From NCBI GenBank assembly GCA_017936025.1, contig JAGBGL010000047.1, positions 1-15,336 of the forward strand: 15,336 nucleotides of DNA, written 5' to 3'. The notes below the pieces were generated by a model that worked only from the letters and a program-made list of their open reading frames with translations, was not told the DNA's origin and did not search any database. The stretch is from Bacillota bacterium. GTDB taxonomy: Bacteria > Bacillota > Clostridia > Peptostreptococcales > Anaerovoracaceae. The position numbers and the translations under genes were made by a program. Positions 6,527-13,279 of this stretch are shown here, piece after piece (within the stretch, counting starts at the first letter, position 1; every line of letters begins with the position of its first letter).

Positions 6527-7582
6527 CTATTTTACAACAGCATTATTATATATAAAGTCTGCCACTTTGCTGTATGTCAGTGCGGAATCAATATAAGAAT
6601 CGATATCCTGTCCGTAATACTCTCTGAAAGATTCTTCATCGTATCCCGCATCACTGATCGCTGCCCTCATTTCTTCAGCTTCCTCGTCCGTATATGTCAG
6701 GCCTTCCAGCTGTGCGATATAGTACATTACCATCTGTTCTTTGATGAAAGTCTGTGCAGCTTCTTTATTCTGCTGGTTATATACTTCTTCATCGTCCAGG
6801 CCATAAGCAGCAAGCAGTTCGTCTTTTGTCATTCCGTAGCTCTCTGCCGCAGCTTCATACTGGACCTCTATTTCCTCAATATATGTTTTCAGTTCCTTTT
6901 CAGGATACTGCAGCATTTCACTGCTATCGACCACCTGTGTCCACAGAGCTGCAATGATATTTTCTTTTTCACTGAGTTCTTTTTCTTCTGTCAGTTCTTC
7001 CTTTATGAAGATTCTGTATTCGTCAACAGTTTTGACACTGCTGTTTTCTTTTACCCATTCATCTGTCAGCTCAGGAACAACCGGAGTTTTTACAGAGTTA
7101 ACAGTAACTGTAAATACAACTTCCTTGCCCGCAAGGTCTGCACTGCTGTAATCTTCCGGGAAAGTAAGGTCAAGGTCATACGTACCTCCTATTTCCTTTC
7201 CTACAAGTCCTTCCTCAAAACCTGCTATAAAAGTGCCGCTGCCTATTTCCAGGTCATATCCTTCAGCAGTTCCGCCGTCAAAAGCTTTGCCGTTCAGTTT
7301 TCCTTCATAATCGATGTTTGCAGTATCTCCTTCTTTAACTGTTCCGCTTGTCTTTTCTTCTGTCTCTGCAGCTGCTTCCAGATTGGACTGGATCTTAGTA
7401 TCAACTTCTTCATCAGATACAGATACGTTTATTTCTGCTCTTTCGAGACCTTTATACTCTCCCAGCTTCACATATTCAGACATGTCGTACTTGCTGTACG
7501 GAGCAGATGACCCGCATCCTGTCATGCATACCATCACAAACATGCATATAATTGCAGTTACAGCTAAAACTCTCTTTTTCAT
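6527..7582 (-). CDS. Trigger-factor-like lipoprotein with FKBP peptidyl-prolyl isomerase domain
   Basis: A 351-aa predicted surface foldase. The basic, hydrophobic N-terminus ends at a lipobox-like CMTGC, with Cys23 as the likely lipidated residue. Residues about 84-165 are an FKBP-type domain with VKEGDTANIDYEGKL, GSGTFIAGFEEGLVG and LTFPEDY. The C-terminal part, from about 175, is acidic, helical and like the trigger-factor C domain. The N-terminal ribosome-binding domain of true trigger factor is missing and the signal peptide replaces it, so the protein should act outside the membrane. A GTG 12 nt upstream is in frame but overlaps the GGAGG site; I start at the ATG 5 nt after GGAGG. It starts 14 bp after the alarmone synthetase stop. 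Confidence 0.88.
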   Translation of the reverse strand: MKKRVLAVTAIICMFVMVCMTGCGSSAPYSKYDMSEYVKLGEYKGLERAEINVSVSDEEVDTKIQSNLEAAAETEEKTSGTVKEGDTANIDYEGKLNGKAFDGGTAEGYDLEIGSGTFIAGFEEGLVGKEIGGTYDLDLTFPEDYSSADLAGKEVVFTVTVNSVKTPVVPELTDEWVKENSSVKTVDEYRIFIKEELTEEKELSEKENIIAALWTQVVDSSEMLQYPEKELKTYIEEIEVQYEAAAESYGMTKDELLAAYGLDDEEVYNQQNKEAAQTFIKEQMVMYYIAQLEGLTYTDEEAEEMRAAISDAGYDEESFREYYGQDIDSYIDSALTYSKVADFIYNNAVVK

Positions 7583-7596
7583 TCCTGCCTCCACAT

Positions 7597-8259
7597 TTAC
7601 AGTATTTTATGTATTCTTTCCATCTTTCTATCCACAGCAGCCATTGCCTCAGCACAGATTATCAGCTCCTGTTCGATCTCTTCCGTTATCTTTTCCCTGC
7701 GCTTATATTTTAATTCATGTTCAAGACTTGCCCATGTATCCATTGCGATAGTCCTGAACTGTATCTCTACCGGCACATATTCAGTCTTGTCTGTAAGAAA
7801 TACGGGAACCTCTACTACAAGGTGAAGACTGCGGTATCCGCTCGGTTTAGGCTCTTTGATATAATCGCTCCTTCTTATCAGCTTCAGATCGTCCTGTTTC
7901 ATCAGCATATCTGCCACAGCATATACGTCGTCTACATAATTGCAGATAACCCTTATCCCTGCTACATCCGTAATCTTTTTCACAGATTCCAGTGTCAGGT
8001 CAAGACCTCTTCTTTCCATCTTTTCAAACAGGCTTTTCGGACTTTTAAGTCTGCGTTCCATGTGATGTATCGGGCTGTAATCATATCGTACGTGGAATTC
8101 ATCATCCAGAATTTCCAGCTTTGTGCTTATTTCCCTTATCGCTGAATAATATGTATTTCTGAGGATCACGAATTCTTCATAGTCATCTTTGAAAGGATGT
8201 ATCTGCTCGGAAAGCAGTTCCCCATACACCCTGTTCCGTTCTTTCTTTTCAATAATCAT
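7597..8259 (-). CDS. Small alarmone synthetase (GTP pyrophosphokinase, RelQ/YjbM type)
   Basis: A 220-aa single-domain RelA/SpoT-type synthetase that transfers pyrophosphate from ATP to GTP or GDP to form (p)ppGpp. There is no hydrolase, TGS or ACT domain. Synthetase motifs are KITDVAGIRV (95-104, with Asp98), KPSGYRSLHL (138-147), VEIQFRT (164-170) and WASLEHELKYK (176-186). The length and order match YjbM/RelQ (about 210 aa) better than RelP/YwaC. An AAGGAG site lies about 9 nt before the ATG, and a good promoter is upstream. It forms an operon with the trigger-factor-like lipoprotein, an uncommon partner that may link stress signalling to folding at the cell surface (inference). Confidence 0.93.
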   Translation of the reverse strand: MIIEKKERNRVYGELLSEQIHPFKDDYEEFVILRNTYYSAIREISTKLEILDDEFHVRYDYSPIHHMERRLKSPKSLFEKMERRGLDLTLESVKKITDVAGIRVICNYVDDVYAVADMLMKQDDLKLIRRSDYIKEPKPSGYRSLHLVVEVPVFLTDKTEYVPVEIQFRTIAMDTWASLEHELKYKRREKITEEIEQELIICAEAMAAVDRKMERIHKIL

Positions 8260-8296
8260 TTCTAATACTCCTTTTGTCTGTTTTTCAGGTCCCTAA

Positions 8297-8325
8297 ATTA
8301 TACCATGTATTGATTACCTCCGCAA
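8297..8325 (-). promoter_or_regulatory. Promoter of the alarmone synthetase operon
   Basis: Minus-strand -10 TATAAT (8297-8302) is perfect and preceded by TGG, giving an extended -10. A -35 of TTGCGG (8320-8325) lies 17 bp upstream. It overlaps a plus-strand promoter, so transcription in the two directions may compete. Confidence 0.65.
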
Positions 8326-8337
8326 ATGTGGTAAAAT
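8310..8337 (+). promoter_or_regulatory. Promoter of the 130-aa hypothetical gene
   Basis: TTGATT (8310-8315) and TAAAAT (8332-8337) are separated by 16 bp, 44 nt before the ATG at 8382. GAGGGGG lies about 7 nt before the start codon. The -35 shares its interval with the spacer and -35 of the divergent promoter. Confidence 0.5.
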
Positions 8338-8381
8338 ATAGTTAATAAATATGTAATCTTTTCATTTGAGGGGGTATCATT

Positions 8382-8774
8382 ATGTTAGCAAAAAACAGAT
8401 TCATTGAAGATATGAAACCGGAAGCAGAAGCATTCTTATATAATATCGCCTCTGCAGTTCCCGGTTTTTCAGGAAAATGCGCAGATGAACTGATGGCTTC
8501 ATACGGAACAACAGCAGAAACTGCTATCAAAGAAATGACGCTTATCGCCTGCGGCAAACACCCTGAAGCCTTCTGCCAGTATGTTATTATGCGTGCCTGC
8601 GAGCTGTTCCTGCTGGATCCCGGGAGAAAATTCGATTCCGACGGTAAAGCAGTATTATCTGTTTATGAAGCGGTCCTGAAATCTATCGCTTCTGATCCCA
8701 AAAAACCTGCAGGAATCCACAACGAGACAAGACTTGATTTTGTAAAGCATGAGCTTGCTAAGAAAATGAAATAA
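8382..8774 (+). CDS. Hypothetical protein, 130 aa
   Basis: I do not recognise this family. The protein is soluble and mostly helical in appearance, with no signal peptide or membrane segment. Four cysteines (33, 57, 65, 73) are spaced too irregularly for an obvious metal site. The C-terminus is basic (HELAKKMK). That the gene is real is supported by a strong GAGGGGG ribosome site, an upstream promoter, a strong terminator after its stop, and codon use like that of its neighbours. It is transcribed divergently from the (p)ppGpp synthetase operon with overlapping promoters, which is the only clue to a role. It is the only intact plus-strand gene in the first 13 kb. Confidence 0.8.
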   Translation: MLAKNRFIEDMKPEAEAFLYNIASAVPGFSGKCADELMASYGTTAETAIKEMTLIACGKHPEAFCQYVIMRACELFLLDPGRKFDSDGKAVLSVYEAVLKSIASDPKKPAGIHNETRLDFVKHELAKKMK

Positions 8775-8811
8775 ATACCTGCATTTCTGCCGGCATGACC
8801 CGTAATTCAAA

Positions 8812-8841
8812 AGGAGCATATCACAATGATATGCTCCTCTT
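8812..8841. terminator. Bidirectional terminator between the hypothetical gene and amidohydrolase 1
   Basis: AGGAGCATATCA (8812-8823) and TGATATGCTCCT (8827-8838) form a perfect 12-bp stem with a 3-nt loop. The plus side continues CTTTTAATAT and the minus side TTTTG. It lies between two convergent genes, 37 bp after one stop and 14 bp before the other. Confidence 0.85.
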
Positions 8842-8852
8842 TTAATATATTT

Positions 8853-10478
8853 TTATGCTTTGTATGTAGTTTTACCTTCCAGAATTGTTTCACAGACTTT
8901 AACTTTATGGATTTCTTCCAGAGGGATTTCGAACAGGTTCTTTTCCAGGATAACCATGTCTGCATATTTGCCGACTTCGATGGAGCCGACCTTATCTTCC
9001 ATGTGCAGCTGATAAGCATTATTGATAGTGAATCCCGCAATGCCGTCATGCACTGTCAGTTTTTCTTCATATGGTTTAAGAACAGGTCCGTCAGGCTGTC
9101 CGTACATCTTTCTTGTGCATACCATTTCAATGCTCTTCAGTGGTTCTCTTCCGTATTCATCTACAGGGAAGTCAGATCCCAGACCCATTCTTGCTCCGCC
9201 GTCGATCAGAGTTTTCAGTCTGAATGTCAGGTCGTTTACAGGACCAAGAACTTTATCCATCAGAGGGTTGCCATAGAACCATACACCTGTTGTGCTAGCT
9301 ACGATATCATATTCTCCGAATTTAGGTGCATCTTCATCTGCAACATACTGGGAATGTGAGCAGCAGATACGTATATCATCATAGCCTGCTTCTCTTACCG
9401 CCTTAGCCATTGCGATAACAGATTTCGCAGCCACGTCACCTATCGCATGCATGTTGAGATCCAGTCCCACTGCCGCAGCTTTCAGCCCGATTTCAGCAGA
9501 CTGTGCTTCATCCAGCAGAGGCTTTACAACAGATCCATCTTCAGGATATGGATCACTGTTCGCTGCCGTACGGCTTTCCATAGTACCGTCATTGATGATT
9601 TTCAGGAAACCGAATCTAAATTTATCGTTATCATATTTTTCACGCATTTCCAGTATTTTTGCTATTCTTCCGTCAACCTGGGAATAATCGTCAACAAGTA
9701 CTGTGCTGCCGATGAATCTCTGGAGATAGTCTTCACCCTGACTCAGAGTATCGATTACTTCATACAGTGACTCTTCCATGGATGGCAGTACGCTCATATC
9801 CCATGTGCCTGTTACGCCCATCGCTGCATATCCGTTGGAAGCTTCCAGAACGCCTCTGACAATAGTATCTTTATCAAAGAAATTGATCGCTTTCATAACC
9901 ATGGCAATCGGCTGACCTTCAACAACATGGCCGGAAGGGTTCCCTTCATCATCTCGTGCAAAATAATGGAGTCCCGGTAGCGGATCTTTTGTATCTTTTG
10001 TAATTCCCGCAATTTCAAATGTTTTGCTGTTTGCCCAGCCTTCATGTCCGCCGCTGGACATCATATACATTGGTTTATCTGCACAGATCTCATCCAGCAG
10101 TTTTTTATTAGGTCCTTTTTCGTCAAACAGCCATTCAGCATATCCGAAGCCAAAGTATCTATCATTATCAGGATGTTCTTCCACATAAGTTCTGATTGCT
10201 TCCAGACATTCCTCCAGTGTCCAGTCGATATCAAATACTATACCGCACAGATAATGAGCCGCCATAATAGGATGACAGTGCCCGTCAATAAAACCTGGCA
10301 GCAGCATCTTGCCTTCCAAATCTACGACTTCTGCAGCATCATCCGCATATGTTTTTGCATCGGCATCGCTGCCGACAAAAATGATTTTGCCGTCTTTTAC
10401 AGCAACTGCCTCCGCCCAGTCTTTATTTTCGTTAACAGTATAAACTTTACCATTTACATATACTTTATCCGCTTTCAT
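8853..10478 (-). CDS. Amidohydrolase, YtcJ-like (amidohydrolase_3 family), paralogue 1
   Basis: A 541-aa cytoplasmic metal-dependent hydrolase. The N-terminal beta-sandwich part (KVYVNGKVYTVNENKDWAEAVAVKDGKIIFVG) leads to DGHCHP (His67, His69). Lys293 (FLKIINDG), His344 (MHAIGD), His375 (CSHSQ) and Asp436 (GSDFPVD) complete the family's metal and catalytic set. The C-terminal SIEVGKYADMVIL closes the sandwich. All key residues are present, so it should be active, but the substrate cannot be told; members act on C-N bonds of amides and related compounds. GAGAGGT is 7 nt before the ATG. It has its own promoter but may also be read from the EamA gene 64 bp upstream. It is strongly similar over its full length to the gene at 13280-14911. 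Confidence 0.92.
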   Translation of the reverse strand: MKADKVYVNGKVYTVNENKDWAEAVAVKDGKIIFVGSDADAKTYADDAAEVVDLEGKMLLPGFIDGHCHPIMAAHYLCGIVFDIDWTLEECLEAIRTYVEEHPDNDRYFGFGYAEWLFDEKGPNKKLLDEICADKPMYMMSSGGHEGWANSKTFEIAGITKDTKDPLPGLHYFARDDEGNPSGHVVEGQPIAMVMKAINFFDKDTIVRGVLEASNGYAAMGVTGTWDMSVLPSMEESLYEVIDTLSQGEDYLQRFIGSTVLVDDYSQVDGRIAKILEMREKYDNDKFRFGFLKIINDGTMESRTAANSDPYPEDGSVVKPLLDEAQSAEIGLKAAAVGLDLNMHAIGDVAAKSVIAMAKAVREAGYDDIRICCSHSQYVADEDAPKFGEYDIVASTTGVWFYGNPLMDKVLGPVNDLTFRLKTLIDGGARMGLGSDFPVDEYGREPLKSIEMVCTRKMYGQPDGPVLKPYEEKLTVHDGIAGFTINNAYQLHMEDKVGSIEVGKYADMVILEKNLFEIPLEEIHKVKVCETILEGKTTYKA

Positions 10479-10517
10479 AAAATTACCTCTCTTCTGTAAT
10501 TCTTAATTTACAACTTC

Positions 10518-10546
10518 AGTATAATACCGTGATTTTATGTGGTCAA
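10518..10546 (-). promoter_or_regulatory. Promoter of amidohydrolase 1
   Basis: Minus-strand -35 TTGACC (10541-10546) and -10 TATACT (10518-10523) are 17 bp apart. The -35 covers the stop codon of the upstream EamA transporter gene (10543-10545), and no clear terminator separates the two genes, so this is probably an internal promoter. Confidence 0.6.
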
Positions 10547-11445
10547 CGGTTTTCACTCCGGTTGTAAAGATATAGACCTCCAATTACCAGTGCTCCGCCG
10601 ATAATATGATTGATCGTTATACCTTCCGCCCATATGAGATATCCGTAAAAAGCTCCTACTATAGGCTCCAGCAGGGATACACTTGCAGCAAAGGAAGCTT
10701 TCACATACTTCAGCGCCCAGTTGATTATTCCCTGGGAAATACATACGGAAAGTGCCGCAGAACCCAGTATCCAGAGGTATTCCTCCACCGGATACGGCTG
10801 CCCGTTTTCAAATGCAGTAAATGAATTGCCCTGTATAATAGCCACTGCAAATGCAAAAGCAAAACTTCCGGCATATACGGCAAACAGTTTCATCGGAACA
10901 TTTATGTCAGTAAACTTCTTCATGTATACCATATATGTTGCACAGCATGCTGCACATGCAAGTGCACAGAGATTGCCGAGAAGTGAATTCTCAAGACCGT
11001 TCGTTTTAGTAAGAGCTACAATTATGCATCCTGCAAATGCAATTACTATCGCCAGTGCTCCCTTTGAAGTTATACGTTCTTTCAAAAGGAAGAACGATAG
11101 CACTGCTACGATTATGGCATTACTGCTGTTTAAAATCAGAACACTTGAAAGTGCAGTTTCCTTCAGAGCTATGAAATACATATATGCTCCGAAAGAAAAC
11201 ACAAAACCTATCAGAAACAGCGATATAAATCTTCTGCCGCTGATCTCGAACATTGGTTTGTTCCATACCGCTTTCCTGATAAGCAGTACACCAAAGAAAA
11301 CAAGTGTGCATAAAAAGAATCTGGTGCTGACAAATACCATAGGAGGCACTGTAGACAGTTTGAAAAATATTGAGTTGCTTGCCGCAAAGAATACATTTGC
11401 GAAAATTATTGCTTTCGGATCAATCTTAGCATCCAGTGCCTGCAT
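10543..11445 (-). CDS. EamA/DMT family transporter
   Basis: A 300-aa inner-membrane protein with ten hydrophobic segments arranged as two EamA repeats, each ending in a typical pattern (LKETALSSVLILNSSNAIIVAVLSFFLLKERIT in the first; VKASFAASVSLLEPIVGAFYGYLIWAEGIT in the second). The length is normal. The drug/metabolite transporter superfamily exports or imports amino acids, nucleosides and other metabolites, and the substrate cannot be read from sequence. AGGAGG lies 5 nt before the ATG. It sits upstream of amidohydrolase 1 on the same strand, 64 bp apart. That makes a shared substrate or product plausible but unproven. Confidence 0.93.
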   Translation of the reverse strand: MQALDAKIDPKAIIFANVFFAASNSIFFKLSTVPPMVFVSTRFFLCTLVFFGVLLIRKAVWNKPMFEISGRRFISLFLIGFVFSFGAYMYFIALKETALSSVLILNSSNAIIVAVLSFFLLKERITSKGALAIVIAFAGCIIVALTKTNGLENSLLGNLCALACAACCATYMVYMKKFTDINVPMKLFAVYAGSFAFAFAVAIIQGNSFTAFENGQPYPVEEYLWILGSAALSVCISQGIINWALKYVKASFAASVSLLEPIVGAFYGYLIWAEGITINHIIGGALVIGGLYLYNRSENR

Positions 11446-11493
11446 CTATGCCTCCTGTTTTATCCGTACTAATACTTATTACGTATAGTGTAA

Positions 11494-11529
11494 CATAAAA
11501 AGCTGCGTGACCAAAGACCCCGCAGCTTT
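11494..11529 (-). terminator. Terminator after the GPH-type MFS transporter gene
   Basis: AAAGCTGCG (11499-11507) and CGCAGCTTT (11521-11529) form a perfect 9-bp stem with a 13-nt loop. On the minus strand it is followed by TTTTTAT. It lies 39 bp beyond the transporter stop and so separates this gene from the EamA transporter. Confidence 0.8.
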
Positions 11530-11568
11530 AATTCAATTGATTTCATTCACTATGTAATCAGTTTCAGA

Positions 11569-12999
11569 TTATCTGTATTTCTTGGACAGAACGTGTGCGA
11601 AACCTTCTGTATTGTATTCTTCGCCAGCTCTCTTCTTTTCCAGCTGAGCATACAGTTTTTCATAAACATCAGCTTTCAGTGGGTATGCCAGCATGATCAG
11701 TGCAGCGATGATGAAGCAAACACCGGAACCAATACAGAACATTGCGCTGATTGCGTTCAGTACAGGTTCAGGGTTAGCTGCACCCAGAGTATCATCATAG
11801 CCTACTCTTGCCAGAACCTGACCGATTACAGATGCTGCGATAGCATATCCAACTTTCTGTACACACAGATAAATGGAGAACATAGTTCCTTCTTTTCTGT
11901 ATCCGGACTGGAATTCATCAACTTCTACTGTATCGTACATCATAGGCATATTCATGGACCAGTAGCATGCAGAGCCCAGCAGATAGAAAACAAACAGAAC
12001 AACCAGTGCTCCCAGGGAAGCGATGTTCAGGAAGTGAGCAATAATCATTGCAGCACCAGTTATGATATTCAGTACCACGAAGATTTTGATTTTGTCAAAC
12101 TTACCAACGAATTTCATAAGTACAGATACAACAACGATACCACCGAAGGAGATAACGAATGTTGCAACAGACATCTGTCCTGTGGATAATCCAACACTGT
12201 ACAGGATGTAGTAAGTCATCAGAGTGATTACCAGGCAGTATCCCACTCTGTAGAAAATGTTCATGATTACCAGGATCAGATAAGGTTTGATCTTCAGAGC
12301 TTCAACAGCTTCTTTGAAGAAGTTCGCTCTCTTTTCTTCCTGTTTAGTTTCGATATCCAGTTCGATGCCTTTAGTAGATACGAATACTACAGCCAGTGTT
12401 CCAACGCACAGTGCAGCAGCTACCCATGCAGTGATATGCCATGCCTGATATGTATCCATGCCGCTGTTCAGCAGAACTGTTACCAGCATTGTTGGTGCTA
12501 CATTGGAGAAGAAGATACCTACGTACTGGATGATCATTCCCAGCATTCTGATCTTAGTTCTTTCATCGTTGTCCATTGTCATGGAAGCACCCATGGAATA
12601 GTAAGGAACAGAGAAGCAAGTGTAAGCTGTCCAGAATGCCATTGACAGGATAACGAAGTATGCTGTCTGTGCTCCGCCTGTGAATCCCAGATCTGTAAAC
12701 AGTAAGCAGTATGAAATCAGCAGTGCAGGCATAGCTACGAGCAGCCATGTTCTCTTTTTACCGAATCTTGTGTTAGTCTTATCGGACAGTGCACCGATGA
12801 TAGGGTCGGTGATTACGTCCCAGATAACACCCAGCGAAATGATAGTTCCTGCTACAGCCGGATTGATTCCTGCCATATCTGTCATGAAGAACATCAGGAA
12901 CAGTGCCACAAAGTCGTAAGCCAGTGTATCAGTTGCTCCACCAAAGGAGTAGCCGACTTTTTTTCCAAAAGGAATTTTACGTTTTAAATTAGTTTCCAT
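11569..12999 (-). CDS. MFS transporter, GPH (glycoside-pentoside-hexuronide):cation symporter type
   Basis: A 476-aa protein with about 12 membrane segments. GPH features are KIPFGKKVGYSFGG at the N-terminus (8-21), WDVITDPIIGALSDKT (60-75, with the cation-site-type Asp61), and RFGKKRTWLL (78-87). Length and layout fit MelB-like symporters that take up glycosides or sugar acids with Na+ or H+. A sugar substrate is the family default, but no glycosidase or sugar kinase is near; the neighbours are amidohydrolases, so another substrate is possible. AAGGAGGG lies 5 nt before the ATG. It is divergent from amidohydrolase 2 across 280 bp, in which I see no confident promoter for it. Confidence 0.9.
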   Translation of the reverse strand: METNLKRKIPFGKKVGYSFGGATDTLAYDFVALFLMFFMTDMAGINPAVAGTIISLGVIWDVITDPIIGALSDKTNTRFGKKRTWLLVAMPALLISYCLLFTDLGFTGGAQTAYFVILSMAFWTAYTCFSVPYYSMGASMTMDNDERTKIRMLGMIIQYVGIFFSNVAPTMLVTVLLNSGMDTYQAWHITAWVAAALCVGTLAVVFVSTKGIELDIETKQEEKRANFFKEAVEALKIKPYLILVIMNIFYRVGYCLVITLMTYYILYSVGLSTGQMSVATFVISFGGIVVVSVLMKFVGKFDKIKIFVVLNIITGAAMIIAHFLNIASLGALVVLFVFYLLGSACYWSMNMPMMYDTVEVDEFQSGYRKEGTMFSIYLCVQKVGYAIAASVIGQVLARVGYDDTLGAANPEPVLNAISAMFCIGSGVCFIIAALIMLAYPLKADVYEKLYAQLEKKRAGEEYNTEGFAHVLSKKYR

Positions 13000-13114
13000 A
13001 ATTCCCTCCTTAAATATAATTTGACTACGGGTAATAGCCTCTAATAGATAGAAAGTTAAAATATTATTTCTGTCTAGAAGTATAGCAGAAAATAACCCAA
13101 AACATATATCTTAG

Positions 13115-13203
13115 TTGCTGTAATTTTTCATAATATTGTTTTAATTTCGTTTTTTAGCGTCATTATAGCCATAAATATATATTTTTCTTGCTTTTACAGC
13201 AAG
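13115..13203. repeat. Inverted repeats in the MFS/amidohydrolase 2 intergenic region
   Basis: TTGCTGTAA (13115-13123) has its exact inverse TTACAGCAA at 13194-13202. The second copy also forms a local hairpin, CTTGCT (13187-13192) with AGCAAG (13198-13203). The rest of the 280-bp region is AT-rich and non-coding. The arrangement could be paired operators for the divergent genes, but no known site consensus is recognised. Confidence 0.3.
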
Positions 13204-13210
13204 TTTCGGA

Positions 13211-13240
13211 TTGAACCGCCGTGATTTATCATTCTATAAT
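13211..13240 (+). promoter_or_regulatory. Promoter of amidohydrolase 2
   Basis: TTGAAC (13211-13216) and a perfect TATAAT (13235-13240) are separated by 18 bp. The start codon is 39 nt further on and is preceded by AAGGAGGT (13268-13275), a near-perfect ribosome binding site. Confidence 0.65.
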
Positions 13241-13279
13241 ACATGCAGCAAATAAGATTTATATATCAAGGAGGTTATT

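Noticed and set aside
6425..7510. Long open frame (361 codons) on the plus strand opposite the trigger-factor-like lipoprotein
   Set aside because: The product is a Phe/Cys/Ser-rich shadow of an acidic gene, it has no Shine-Dalgarno site and no recognisable domain, and it runs through a terminator.
13000..13110. Promoter for the GPH-type transporter gene
   Set aside because: Several TATTAT/TATACT-like -10 candidates exist in this AT-rich DNA, but none has a convincing -35 at 16-18 bp, so none is called.
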